Notes under the pieces: generated by a model
Databases searched by the model: none
Told to the model about the DNA's origin: nothing
The model's input: only the letters and a program-made list of their open reading frames with translations
Made by a program: the position numbers and the translations under genes
Part shown: in pieces, positions 1-8,984 of the stretch
Position numbering within the stretch: the stretch's first letter is position 1
How the letters are laid out: each line of letters starts with the position of its first letter
Assembly: GCF_004366075.1 (NCBI RefSeq)
Contig: NZ_SODU01000003.1
Location: forward strand, 682,001 to 746,000
From: Kribbella pratensis
GTDB lineage: Bacteria > Actinomycetota > Actinomycetes > Propionibacteriales > Kribbellaceae
DNA length: 64,000 bases
Direction: 5' to 3'

Positions 1-75
1 AGCGCCGGACCGAAGGCGGGCGGTGGTTACGAGGTGATCGCCAGACTGCCGTACAACCTGCCGACTGGAGAGTAA
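1..75 (+). CDS. Sensor histidine kinase, C-terminal end only (5' part outside window)
   Basis: Frame 1 is open from the window edge to a TAA at 73-75. The 24 residues (SAGPKAGGGYEVIARLPYNL then PTGE) fit the last strand of a histidine-kinase HATPase domain, where a G-rich loop is followed by a hydrophobic strand ending in LP. The stop shares its last A with the ATG of the response regulator (TAATG), so the two genes are translationally coupled and form a two-component pair. Only the tail is visible, so the sensing domain is unknown. Confidence 0.7.
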   Translation, partial: SAGPKAGGGYEVIARLPYNLPTGE

Positions 76-743
76 TGGAAGACGACGTGATCCGGGTGTT
101 CCTCGTGGACGATCAGGAACTCGTCAGAGCGGGCTTCACGATGCTCGTGGACTCGCAGGCCGACATGCGGGTGGTCGGCCAGGCGGGCGACGGCGGTGAG
201 GCGCTCGAGAAGATCCAGGTGACCGCGTGCGACGTGGTTCTGATGGACGTCCGGATGCCGCGGCTGGACGGCGTCGAGGCCACCCGCCGGCTGCAGTCGT
301 TGCCCGAGGCACCAAGAGTGATCGTGCTGACCACGTTCGACCTGGACGAGTACGCGTTCGCCGCGATCAAGGCCGGCGCGTCCGGCTTCCTGCTCAAGAA
401 CACCCCGCCCGCCGACCTGCTGAACGCGATCCGGCAGGTGCACTCCGGCGACGCCGTCGTCTCCCCCAGTACGACGAGACGTCTCCTGGAGCACTTCGCC
501 GGCGCCCTGCCCGACGAGCAGACCGAGCGACCGGACCTTGCCGACCTGACGGCCCGCGAGCGCGAGGTGCTCGTCGAGGTCGCCCGCGGCCTGTCGAACA
601 CCGAGATCGCCAGGCTCTTCACGTTGTCCGAGGCAACGGTCAAGACCCATATCGGGCGGATCCTGGCCAAGACCGGCCTGCGGGACCGGGTCGCCCTCGT
701 CGTCCTGGGGTACGAGACCGGGCTCGTCCGCCCGACCAAGTAA
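75..743 (+). CDS. NarL/LuxR-family response regulator
   Basis: 222 aa with the usual two-domain layout: receiver domain about 6-125 with acidic pair D12-D13, phospho-acceptor D58 in LMDVRMP, and a conserved TTFD/K (AGASGFLLK) switch region; LuxR-type HTH about 150-215 (LTAREREVLVEVARGLSNTE, then TVKTHIGRILAKTGLRDR). It is the partner of the sensor kinase whose end is at 1-75. The ABC exporter genes follow after about 100 bp, the arrangement typical of envelope-stress or peptide-sensing systems that control their own exporter. That it controls this exporter is inference. Confidence 0.95.
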   Translation: MEDDVIRVFLVDDQELVRAGFTMLVDSQADMRVVGQAGDGGEALEKIQVTACDVVLMDVRMPRLDGVEATRRLQSLPEAPRVIVLTTFDLDEYAFAAIKAGASGFLLKNTPPADLLNAIRQVHSGDAVVSPSTTRRLLEHFAGALPDEQTERPDLADLTAREREVLVEVARGLSNTEIARLFTLSEATVKTHIGRILAKTGLRDRVALVVLGYETGLVRPTK

Positions 744-841
744 TACCCAGGTCGTACGCATACTGCAGTCTCCGGTCCGACGAGATCCCGCCGCGCGCTG
801 ACTAACTTCTTCACCAACGTTCAGTTGAGTTGAGGAGTGAC

Positions 842-1621
<780 letters not shown>

Positions 1622-1622
1622 C

Positions 1623-4085
1623 GTGCGACGTTCGCTCCTCTCCTCGCTGCGCGCCCACATGGGCCGCTTGGTCGCCGCCTGTCTGGCGATCGTCCTCGGG
1701 GTCGGCTTCGGCTCGCTCGCGATGATCGTGCACGCGTCCGCGTCGCACGGCGTCGACGAGACGATCGGCGCGCAGTACAAGGGCGTTGACGCCGTCGTCT
1801 ACCCGGACAACGCGACCATCTCCCCCGCCGACATCGCCAAGGTGCAGAAACTGCCGCAGGCCGCAGCGGTCGTCACACTGACGACCGCGTACATGGATTT
1901 CGCGTTCCCCGACCTCGTCCGCGGTACCACGGTCCCGATCGACGCGCTCTACAGCACGGCGCAGATCGCCGGCCCCGGCACCTCGTCCGGACGGTTGCCG
2001 ACCGCAACGAACGAGATTGCCCTCCCGGCACGGATCGCAGCCAAGCACAAGATCGGCGTCGGCCAGAGCTTGCGGATCAGCTCGTACGACGACAAGTCGT
2101 GGACCGTCACCGTCGTCGGACTGGTGGACGACTCGAAGTACGTCGGAAGCGCTTCCGCGGTCGCGACTCCGGCCGCGGTGAAGATCTTCGACCCGGGCGC
2201 ATTCACCCGGGGAGTCGCCTTGGCCGCGAAGCCCGGCGTCAGCCAGCAGCAACTGACCGACGCCGCGCAGGCCGTCGTGGCGAGCGGTCTGACCGTCTTC
2301 ACCGGTGAGGCGTTCATCCAGCACGAGGTGGAGGGTCTGACCCACGGTATCGACGTCCTCGGCGGCGTGTTCGGGATGTTCGCCTTGATCGCGTTGTTCG
2401 TGGCCTGCCTGGTGATCGGCAACACCTTCACGATCGTGATCGCCCAGCGCACCCGCGAGATGGCGCTGCTGCGCTGCGTGGGCGCCTCCCGCCGGCAGGT
2501 CTTCTCGTCTGTCCTCGCCGAGGCCACCGTGGTCGGCGTGATCGCGTCCGCGATCGGTGTCGTCTTCGGTGTCGCCCTGTCCGCGCTGGGCCTGGCGCTG
2601 TCCCGCGAGTTCGACTGGGGTATTCCGCCCGTACCACTGCACCTGGACCTGGTGTCGCTGTTCCTGCCGCTGGTCATAGGTGTCGCAGTCACGCTCCTGG
2701 CAGCCGTTGTACCCGCCCGGCGGGCAACCAAGGTAGCGCCGTTGGCAGCGCTTCGTCCCGAGGTGGCTCCGGCGGCCACGACCAAGGCCGGCGTACTGCG
2801 GTTGGTCCTGGGCTTCCTGCTCCTCGCCGGCGGCGGCCTACTGCTGGCGGTCGGGGCCAAGCAGCACCAGGTGCTGATCGGTGTCGTGGGCGGCACCATC
2901 TCGTTCATGGGCATCCTCGCGGTCGGCGCGCTGCTCGTCCCGGCACTGATCCGCGTGATCGGCGCACTCCCCGCCCGCAGTGGCGGCGTACCCGCCCGGA
3001 TCGCCGTCGCGAACGCGGTCCGCAACCCCCGGCGTACGGCTGCCACCACGTCGGCACTGCTCATCGGCGTGACCCTGATCAGCCTCACCTGCGTCGGGAT
3101 CGCCTCGGTACGGAAAACGTTTGATGTATCGATGGACGGCCAGTACCCGGTCGATCTGATGGTGACGACGTACAAGGAGAAGATGCCGGCGAGCGCCGAG
3201 CAGCAGCTCCGCGACATCAAGGGCATCACCCAGGTCGTCCCGATCAGCACGGTGACCGTGAAGGCCGGCGGCGAAGAGATCGACGTGACCGGTATCGACG
3301 CGGGCAAGGCGCGCTCGGTGATCCACAACGCGGCGCTGAGCGAGAAGCTGAAGCCGGGTACGGCGTTGGTCACCTACCCGGTGATGCAGCAGCTGAAGCT
3401 CGAGGACGGCTCGCCGGTGACGATCGTGTCCGGGCAGCACAAGGTCACGCTGACCGCCCGGCTGGCGATCGGGGTCGACCCGATCACCGCGACCTCGGCC
3501 GATCTCGCGAAGCTGGTGCCGAGCGCGCCCGTGACCGGGTTCTGGCTGGCGTCGGACCCGAAGGCGGACGGCGCCGACGTGGTCGACGCCGTCGAGCAGT
3601 CGATCCCGACCGTCAAGGATCTGTCCGTGCAGGGCGGCTTGGCCGAGCGGACCAGCTACACCAAGGTCTTCGACGTACTGCTGATCGTCGGCATCGGTCT
3701 GCTCGGGGTCTCGGTGCTGATCGCACTGGTCGGGGTCGGTAACACGCTCAGCCTGTCGGTGCTGGAGCGGACCCGGGAGAACGCGCTGCTCCGGGCGATG
3801 GGGCTGTCCCGCCGCCAGTTGCGCGGGATGCTCGCGGTCGAGTCGTTGCTGATGGCACTGGTCGCGGCCGGTCTCGGGATCGCGCTCGGTCTGATCTACG
3901 GCTGGACCGGGACGAGCGCGCTGATGGGCGGCCAGACGGTCGAGGGCGGCGTGGAGTACGCCGTACCCGGGACCCTGCTGATCACCATCGCCGCCGTCGC
4001 CGCCGTCGCAGGCCTGCTCGCCTCGGTGCTACCCGCCCGCCGCGCGGCCAAGGTCGCACCAGCCGGCGCACTGGCGACCGAATAA
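1623..4085 (+). CDS. ABC transporter permease with two FtsX domains
   Basis: 820 aa from a GTG immediately after the ATPase stop (TGAcGTG). An N-terminal membrane segment (about 15-36) is followed by a MacB-like extracytoplasmic region, an FtsX domain (about 245-375, with the RTREMALLRCVGASRRQ coupling helix), four more membrane segments, a second extracytoplasmic domain and a second FtsX domain (about 690-815, RTRENALLRAMGLSRRQ). This duplicated form is usual for actinobacterial antimicrobial-peptide or lipid exporters and means one polypeptide could serve both halves of the transporter. The substrate cannot be read from the sequence. Confidence 0.93.
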   Translation: MRRSLLSSLRAHMGRLVAACLAIVLGVGFGSLAMIVHASASHGVDETIGAQYKGVDAVVYPDNATISPADIAKVQKLPQAAAVVTLTTAYMDFAFPDLVRGTTVPIDALYSTAQIAGPGTSSGRLPTATNEIALPARIAAKHKIGVGQSLRISSYDDKSWTVTVVGLVDDSKYVGSASAVATPAAVKIFDPGAFTRGVALAAKPGVSQQQLTDAAQAVVASGLTVFTGEAFIQHEVEGLTHGIDVLGGVFGMFALIALFVACLVIGNTFTIVIAQRTREMALLRCVGASRRQVFSSVLAEATVVGVIASAIGVVFGVALSALGLALSREFDWGIPPVPLHLDLVSLFLPLVIGVAVTLLAAVVPARRATKVAPLAALRPEVAPAATTKAGVLRLVLGFLLLAGGGLLLAVGAKQHQVLIGVVGGTISFMGILAVGALLVPALIRVIGALPARSGGVPARIAVANAVRNPRRTAATTSALLIGVTLISLTCVGIASVRKTFDVSMDGQYPVDLMVTTYKEKMPASAEQQLRDIKGITQVVPISTVTVKAGGEEIDVTGIDAGKARSVIHNAALSEKLKPGTALVTYPVMQQLKLEDGSPVTIVSGQHKVTLTARLAIGVDPITATSADLAKLVPSAPVTGFWLASDPKADGADVVDAVEQSIPTVKDLSVQGGLAERTSYTKVFDVLLIVGIGLLGVSVLIALVGVGNTLSLSVLERTRENALLRAMGLSRRQLRGMLAVESLLMALVAAGLGIALGLIYGWTGTSALMGGQTVEGGVEYAVPGTLLITIAAVAAVAGLLASVLPARRAAKVAPAGALATE

Positions 4086-4129
4086 GCCAGCGGCTCGCCC
4101 AGCTTGAGGGGGCCGGGCGGGCCGCTTCC

Positions 4130-4477
4130 TTACACGATCTCCACCCGGTTCCCGTGGCCGTCGGCGGTGTGGAAGCGGCGGCGGCCCGGGATTGTGTCGT
4201 TGTCCCAGGTCACCGGGAAACCCAGATCTGCCAGCCGGGAAGCCAACGCGTCCATGTTGTCGACGGCCAGCGCGGGATGCGCCTTCTTCGCGGGCGTGAA
4301 GTTCTGCTCCACGCCGACGTGGATCTCCGCAGCACCGGCCTTGAACCAGCACCCGCCGCGCGGCTTGAGCAGCTCCGGCTTCTCCACCTCGGTCATCCCG
4401 AGCGCATCGCGATAGAACGCCCGCGCCACGTCCTCACCACCGGGCGGACAAGACACCTGCACGTGATCGAGCCGCAT
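4130..4477 (-). CDS. VOC (glyoxalase/bleomycin-resistance fold) family protein
   Basis: 115 aa single VOC module: MRLDHVQVSCPPG at the start, then RAFYRDALGM, the GGCWFKAG strand, AEIHVGVEQNF and a terminal FHTADGHGNRVEIV that carries the typical metal-site Glu. Start: ATG 4477 has AGAAGG at a 6-base spacing; ATG 4483 (two codons earlier) would overlap the tam stop as ATGA but has GGG abutting it. Transcribed after the tam gene on the same strand, possibly coupled. VOC proteins include lyases, dioxygenases and drug-binding proteins; I cannot assign the reaction. Confidence 0.85.
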   Translation of the reverse strand: MRLDHVQVSCPPGGEDVARAFYRDALGMTEVEKPELLKPRGGCWFKAGAAEIHVGVEQNFTPAKKAHPALAVDNMDALASRLADLGFPVTWDNDTIPGRRRFHTADGHGNRVEIV

Positions 4478-4479
4478 GG

Positions 4480-5265
4480 TCATCCCTTCTTGTGCGCAAC
4501 CGCGAAGATCCGCCGGAACGGAAGCAGCGTCCCGTACTCCCGCTGCGGATACGCCTCCGCCAGCCGAGCGCCGTACTCCGCCTCGAACTTCGGACGTACG
4601 TCGTCCGGCAGCGACTGCAGCACCGGCCGCGCGCCGGTCCCCTTCACCCACTCCAGTACGGCGTTGTCGCCCGACAGCAGGTGGAAGTACGTCGTCTCCC
4701 ACGCGTCCACCACGCAACCTTCCGCGCTGAGCGCGTCGACGTACTCGGCCGGACCAGGTACGTCGGGACGCAACGACGTGTCCCTCGCGTACTCCGCGTA
4801 CGGCTCGCGGCCGGCCAGCTCTCGCAGGATCGCGTGCGACGGAGCATCACCGTTGCCCGGGATCTGGATCGCCAACCACCCGCCCGGCCGCAGCGCCCGG
4901 ACGAACCCGGGCAGCAGGTCGAGCTGCTCCGGGACCCACTGCAGCGTCGCGTTCGTGACGATCACATCCAGCGAACCGGGCTCGACGCTCCACTCGCGGA
5001 CGTCACCGAGCTCGAAGCTCAGGTGGTCGTCGGCGTACTGCGCGGCCGCCTCGAGCATCTGCGGCGAGCTGTCGATCCCGCGGATCACGGCCTCCGGCCA
5101 GACCTGACGCAGCGTCGCGGTCAACGTGCCCGGTCCGCAGCCGAGGTCGACCACGGTCCGTACGTCGGTCGCCCGGACCCGCTCGACCAGGTCCCGGAAC
5201 GGCCGGGCACGCTCGTCGGCGTACGTGCCGTACTGCTCTGGACTCCACACCGGTGACGTGCGCAT
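4480..5265 (-). CDS. tam: trans-aconitate 2-methyltransferase
   Basis: 261 aa class I SAM methyltransferase. Motif I VVDLGCGPG near residue 38, the post-motif acidic residue in GIDSSPQM, and the Tam-specific blocks WSPEQYGTYADERARPF, ATLQWVPEQ, GGWLAIQIPGN and TTYFHLL match the E. coli Tam pattern along the full length. Tam methylates trans-aconitate, an inhibitory by-product of the citric acid cycle, to a monoester. Start ATG 5265 has GAGAGG upstream. The divergent MarR gene and the two shared palindromes match the tam-tamR arrangement known in Streptomyces, where the repressor senses citrate and aconitate. Confidence 0.9.
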   Translation of the reverse strand: MRTSPVWSPEQYGTYADERARPFRDLVERVRATDVRTVVDLGCGPGTLTATLRQVWPEAVIRGIDSSPQMLEAAAQYADDHLSFELGDVREWSVEPGSLDVIVTNATLQWVPEQLDLLPGFVRALRPGGWLAIQIPGNGDAPSHAILRELAGREPYAEYARDTSLRPDVPGPAEYVDALSAEGCVVDAWETTYFHLLSGDNAVLEWVKGTGARPVLQSLPDDVRPKFEAEYGARLAEAYPQREYGTLLPFRRIFAVAHKKG

Positions 5266-5288
5266 CGGGCTGCCCCTCTCAGATGATT

Positions 5289-5306
5289 TATCTTGACGTC
5301 GAGATA
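5289..5306. promoter_or_regulatory. Operator 1 of the tam/MarR intergenic region
   Basis: TATCTTGACGTCGAGATA is an 18-bp palindrome with a single mismatched pair, centred 32 bp upstream of the tam start. It shares the core TCTTGAnGTCnAGA with operator 2. Palindromes of this size between divergent genes are the normal target of dimeric MarR proteins. Confidence 0.75.
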
Positions 5307-5324
5307 CTCTAGCCCTCCGACTTG

Positions 5325-5338
5325 TCTTGATGTCAAGA
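5325..5338. promoter_or_regulatory. Operator 2 of the tam/MarR intergenic region
   Basis: TCTTGATGTCAAGA has perfect 6-bp arms around a 2-bp centre and lies 25 bp ahead of the regulator start at 5363, 36 bp (centre to centre about 34) from operator 1. The placement suggests autoregulation and repression of tam by one protein. Confidence 0.75.
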
Positions 5339-5362
5339 GTCTTGATGGGTACTCTCGAACGC

Positions 5363-5860
5363 ATGGAGGACGAGGTCGATCGGCTGATCGAGGCCTGGCG
5401 CCGCGAGCGCCCCGATCTCGACGTGGCACCGATGGAGGTGCTGTCCCGGGTCAGCCGGCTGGCGCGGCATCTCGATCGCGCCCGCAGCCAGGCCTTCGGC
5501 ACCCACGGCCTGGAGTCCTGGGAGTTCGACGTCCTCGCGGCCCTGCGTCGAGCGGGTACGCCGTACCAACTGTCCCCCGGCAAGCTGCTCAAGGAAACCC
5601 TGGTCACGTCCGGCACGATGACGAACCGGGTCGACCGGCTGGCCGCACGCGGCCTGGTCGAGCGGCTGCCGGATCCGCATGACCGCCGCGGCGTGCTGGT
5701 CCAGCTGACGCCCGCCGGCCGGGACAAGGTCGACGCCGCGATGGCCGACCTGCTCACCCACGAGCGCGCGCTGCTCGGCGGCCTCAGCGACGGCGACCAG
5801 CAGAAGATCGCCCGGGCGTTGCGCGAGCTGGTCCGCCCGTTCGACCTGGAAAAGCACTGA
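5363..5860 (+). CDS. MarR-family regulator, TamR-like
   Basis: 165 aa from ATG 5363 (MEDEVDRLIEAWRRERPDLD), preferred because operator 2 overlaps an earlier in-frame ATG at 5330; ATG 5345 remains possible. The winged helix is at about 55-120 (LLKETLVTSGTMTNRVDRLA recognition helix, then the wing DPHDRRGVLVQLT). Divergent to tam with two palindromic operators between them. The N-terminal sequence and context match TamR of Streptomyces, a repressor released by citrate, cis- and trans-aconitate; the ligand here is inference from that match. Confidence 0.88.
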   Translation: MEDEVDRLIEAWRRERPDLDVAPMEVLSRVSRLARHLDRARSQAFGTHGLESWEFDVLAALRRAGTPYQLSPGKLLKETLVTSGTMTNRVDRLAARGLVERLPDPHDRRGVLVQLTPAGRDKVDAAMADLLTHERALLGGLSDGDQQKIARALRELVRPFDLEKH

Positions 5861-6096
5861 CCGAAACAATCGTTTGCGTCGCCTGCAAAGCCGCTTGTTC
5901 GTACGGACAAAGCACGGCCGAAATACCCCGGAATTATCCGAAAAGACGACCCGTCACTTCGGCCCGGGTCCGATCGTTGCTAGTTGCAACGAGATCGAGA
6001 GATTGCTGTAGCCGACCACTATCGACACCGGCTGGGCCCACTACTAGGGTCGTCACCGTCGGTGGTTGATCGACTACAAAATGTCAGAACACGGTG

Positions 6097-6128
6097 ACTT
6101 CGGCGGCAAGAGGTGGTCCGCCGAAAGT
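6097..6128. terminator. Hairpin in the tamR/ABC-F convergent gap
   Basis: ACTTCGGCGG (6097-6106) pairs with CCGCCGAAAGT (6118-6128) with one bulged A around an 11-base loop. No T-run follows. It lies between two converging transcripts, so it may act on either. Confidence 0.45.
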
Positions 6129-6199
6129 GGCCGCGCGGTGTCCGGGGCTCGGGGCTCGAACAACGCCGGCCGGCACGGGGCCCGCTCACCCACGAGCTC

Positions 6200-6237
6200 G
6201 GCGCCCCCTCCGAATGACAGGGGATCGGAGGGGCGCC
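6200..6237. terminator. Strong GC-rich terminator hairpin downstream of the ABC-F gene
   Basis: GGCGCCCCCTCCGA (6200-6213) pairs with TCGGAGGGGCGCC (6225-6237), 13 pairs with one bulged C and an 11-base loop. It begins 17 bp past the ABC-F stop in the transcription direction. No U-tract is present, as is common in actinobacteria. Confidence 0.7.
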
Positions 6238-6254
6238 GCAGCTCGAAACCCCTG

Positions 6255-8075
6255 CTACTCCGCGCGTTCCGCCGCTTCGAACCACGCCGTTTCCAGCTCG
6301 CCGCGCTCGTCGGCCAGCATGCGGAGCTCGGCGTCCAGCTCGGAGAGCCGCTCGTAGTCGCTCGCACTCGCAGCCAGCTGGTCGTGCAGTTTCGTCTCGG
6401 CCTCGGTGATCTTCGCGAGCTGCCGCTCGATCCGGTTCAGTTCTTTCTTCGCCGCCCGGGCCGCTGCCGCATCAGCCGTCGGGCGTTCAACTACCTGGCC
6501 GTTTTCCGCCGTTGACAAATCGGTGGACACTTCTGTGGCCGGCGTCAACGCATTCGACGCCGGCCGCCGCGGAATTCCGGCCGCGAGTTCGTCGAGATAC
6601 TGATCGACACCGCGCGGCAGATGCCGGACCCGGGCGTCACCCATGATCGCGTAAACCATGTCGCTGACCCGCTCCAGGAAGTACCGGTCGTGGGTGACGG
6701 TGACGACGACGCCGGGCCAGCTGTCCAGGAAATCCTCGAGCACGGTCAGCGTCTCGACGTCCAGGTCGTTGGTCGGCTCGTCGAGGATCAGCACGTTCGG
6801 CTCGTCGAGCAGGATGCGCAGCACCTGCAGCCGGCGCCGCTCACCACCGGACAGGTCCGAGATCCGCGTCGTCAGCTTGTCGCCGGTGAACCCGAAGCGC
6901 TCGAGCAGTTGCGACGACGTCAGCTCACCGCCCCGGCCCGCGAGCGCCGCCGTACGACGGATCGCGGTGATGTGGTCGAGGACGGTGACCGTGCCGTCGA
7001 TCTCCTCGAGGGTCTGCGACAGGTTGGCGATCCGGACAGTCTTGCCCCGCTTGACCAGGCCGCGGTCCGGCGCGAGCTGCCCGGTCAGGACCTTCAGGAA
7101 CGTGGTCTTGCCGGCGCCGTTCGGGCCGAGCAGCCCGATCCGGTCGGCCGGACCGAGCCGGAACGTGACGTGGTCGAGCATCTTCCGGTCGCCGAAGCTC
7201 AGACTGACGTCCTCGACGTCGAACACGTCCTTGCCGAGCCGCGCGGTCGCCAGCTGCGACAGTGCGAGCTTGTCCCGCGGCGGCGGCACGTCCTCGATCA
7301 GCGCGTTGGCCGCCTCGATCCGGAACTTCGGCTTGGTGCTGCGGGCGGGCGCGCCGCGACGCAGCCAGGCGAGCTCCTTCTGCAGGAGGTTCTGCCGCTT
7401 GGCCTCGGTGACCTGCGCGGTGCGGGCCCGCTCGGCCTTGGCGAGGACGTACGCCGCGTACCCACCGTCGTACGACGTGACGCGGCCGCCCTGCACCTCC
7501 CACGTGTCGGTGCAGACCTCGTCGAGGAACCAGCGGTCGTGGGTCACCACGATCAGCGCGCCCGCCCGGTCGACGACGTGCTCGGCGAGCCAGCTGACGG
7601 CTTCGATATCGAGATGGTTGGTGGGCTCGTCGAGAATCAGCAGGTCGACCTCGGTGAGCAGGAGTCTGGCCAGGGAGGCCCGGCGGCGCTCACCACCGCT
7701 CAGGCTGCCGACCTGCGCCTGGTGGTCGACTTCGCCGAGCAGGTGCTCCATGACGGAGCGCGCCCGCGGGTCGGCCGCCCAGGTGTAGGTCTCGACATCG
7801 CCTAACACCGCGTGCAGGACGGTCTGGTCCGGGTCGAGGTCGTCGCTCTGACCGAGGTACCCGAGCCGTAGCTCGCGGTTGTGGGTGATCCGGCCGCTGT
7901 CGGGCTCCTCACGCCGGGCCAGGACCTGCAGGAGCGTCGACTTGCCGTCGCCGTTGCGCCCGACCACGCCGATGCGCTCACCACGGCCTACGCCGAGACT
8001 GACCGAGTCGAGCAGTGTGCGGGTCCCGAAGCCCTTCGAAACAGCTTCCAGATTGACCAAGTTAGGTGCCGCCAT
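6255..8075 (-). CDS. ABC-F family ATPase (translation factor type)
   Basis: 606 aa with two ABC domains in one chain and no membrane segments. Domain 1 has VVGRNGDGKST, LSGGERRRASLARLL and LILDEPTNHLD; domain 2 has LLGPNGAGKTT, LSGGERRRLQVLRILL and LILDEPTNDLD. Both keep the catalytic Glu. A charged interdomain linker (KRQNLLQKELAWLRRGAPAR, the site that reaches the ribosomal P-site tRNA in this family) and a C-terminal coiled coil of about 80 residues (KKELNRIERQLAKITEAETK) resemble Uup-type members. Likely acts on ribosomes rather than in transport. The start ATG 8075 faces the fructosamine kinase gene divergently. Confidence 0.93.
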   Translation of the reverse strand: MAAPNLVNLEAVSKGFGTRTLLDSVSLGVGRGERIGVVGRNGDGKSTLLQVLARREEPDSGRITHNRELRLGYLGQSDDLDPDQTVLHAVLGDVETYTWAADPRARSVMEHLLGEVDHQAQVGSLSGGERRRASLARLLLTEVDLLILDEPTNHLDIEAVSWLAEHVVDRAGALIVVTHDRWFLDEVCTDTWEVQGGRVTSYDGGYAAYVLAKAERARTAQVTEAKRQNLLQKELAWLRRGAPARSTKPKFRIEAANALIEDVPPPRDKLALSQLATARLGKDVFDVEDVSLSFGDRKMLDHVTFRLGPADRIGLLGPNGAGKTTFLKVLTGQLAPDRGLVKRGKTVRIANLSQTLEEIDGTVTVLDHITAIRRTAALAGRGGELTSSQLLERFGFTGDKLTTRISDLSGGERRRLQVLRILLDEPNVLILDEPTNDLDVETLTVLEDFLDSWPGVVVTVTHDRYFLERVSDMVYAIMGDARVRHLPRGVDQYLDELAAGIPRRPASNALTPATEVSTDLSTAENGQVVERPTADAAAARAAKKELNRIERQLAKITEAETKLHDQLAASASDYERLSELDAELRMLADERGELETAWFEAAERAE

Positions 8076-8135
8076 AACGCGCCCAAGGGTAGCTGACGCG
8101 GACACCGTTCCCCGGATCGTGCCAGGATCGTCCAG

Positions 8136-8984
8136 GTGTTGACTACCGCCTGGCTCGAAGGACTGTCCCTCGGCGACGCGATCGCCGCCGATCCGCTGGA
8201 AGGCGGCTACGCCAGCAAGACGTTCCGCGTGCGGACGACGCTCGGCGAATCGGTGGTCGTGAAGACGCAGGACGGCCTGCCGGCGGACCTGTACGCGCTG
8301 GAGGCCGACGGTCTCGACGCGCTGCGTGCACCCGGCGGATTCGCCGTACCAGAGGTCCTTCGGGTGACGCCGGCGTTCATCGTGCTGTCTGACCTCGGTA
8401 CGTCGGAACCGTCGCCGACGTACTGGGAAGACGCCGGGCGGGCGCTGGCGCTGCAGCATCAGCAGACCGCGGACAAGTTCGGGTACCACCAGGACAACTA
8501 CCTCGGCACTCTCCCGCAGCGGAACCCGTGGACAAGCGACGGGTACGCGTTCTTCGCCGAGCACCGCCTGCTCCGCTACCTGGAGGAGCCGAACTGCCAC
8601 AACCAGCTCCCGGAAGCCGATCGCCGCCGCCTCGAACGCGTCGCCAACCGCCTCCCCGAGCTGATCCCGCCACAGCCGCCGTCCCTCCTCCACGGCGACC
8701 TGTGGCACGGCAACCTCCTCCCGGCGCCCGACGGCGGCCCGGCCATGATCGACCCTGCCGTCCACTACGGCTGGCCCGAGGCCGACCTGGCCACCCTCCT
8801 CATCTACGGCCATCTCTCCGAGACGTTCTTCGACGCCTACGAGGAGGTCCACCCGCTGGCCGCTGGTTGGCGTGACCGCCTCCCGCTCCTCCACCTCCGA
8901 GAACTCATCTGCATCACCGCCCACTGGCCGGACCGCCCCGAAGCCGTCGCCGAAATCTCCACCATCCTCAAACAGCTCGACTGA
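8136..8984 (+). CDS. Fructosamine/ketosamine-3-kinase family protein
   Basis: 282 aa kinase of the aminoglycoside-phosphotransferase fold. Seen: GGYASKTFRV phosphate loop, VVVKTQD with the ATP-binding Lys, HGDLWHGNLL catalytic loop and MIDPAVHYGW metal-binding Asp; GYHQDNYLGTLPQRN is a hallmark of the fructosamine-kinase group. Such enzymes phosphorylate sugar adducts on amines and so start their removal (deglycation). GTG 8136 is chosen with AGGA upstream. Its last 17 bases overlap the end of the convergent ribosomal-protection gene. Confidence 0.88.
   Translation: MLTTAWLEGLSLGDAIAADPLEGGYASKTFRVRTTLGESVVVKTQDGLPADLYALEADGLDALRAPGGFAVPEVLRVTPAFIVLSDLGTSEPSPTYWEDAGRALALQHQQTADKFGYHQDNYLGTLPQRNPWTSDGYAFFAEHRLLRYLEEPNCHNQLPEADRRRLERVANRLPELIPPQPPSLLHGDLWHGNLLPAPDGGPAMIDPAVHYGWPEADLATLLIYGHLSETFFDAYEEVHPLAAGWRDRLPLLHLRELICITAHWPDRPEAVAEISTILKQLD

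Larger units (their letters stand above)
5861..6254. other. 394-bp non-coding stretch between convergent genes
   Basis: No convincing gene on either strand. It holds an inverted repeat CGTTGC-tagtt-GCAACG at 5975-5991, extended by flanking GATC, probably the end of the MarR transcript, and two stronger hairpins at 6097-6128 and 6200-6237 that would end the minus-strand ABC-F transcript. The region 6000-6095 is less GC-rich than its neighbours but shows nothing I can name. Confidence 0.5.
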
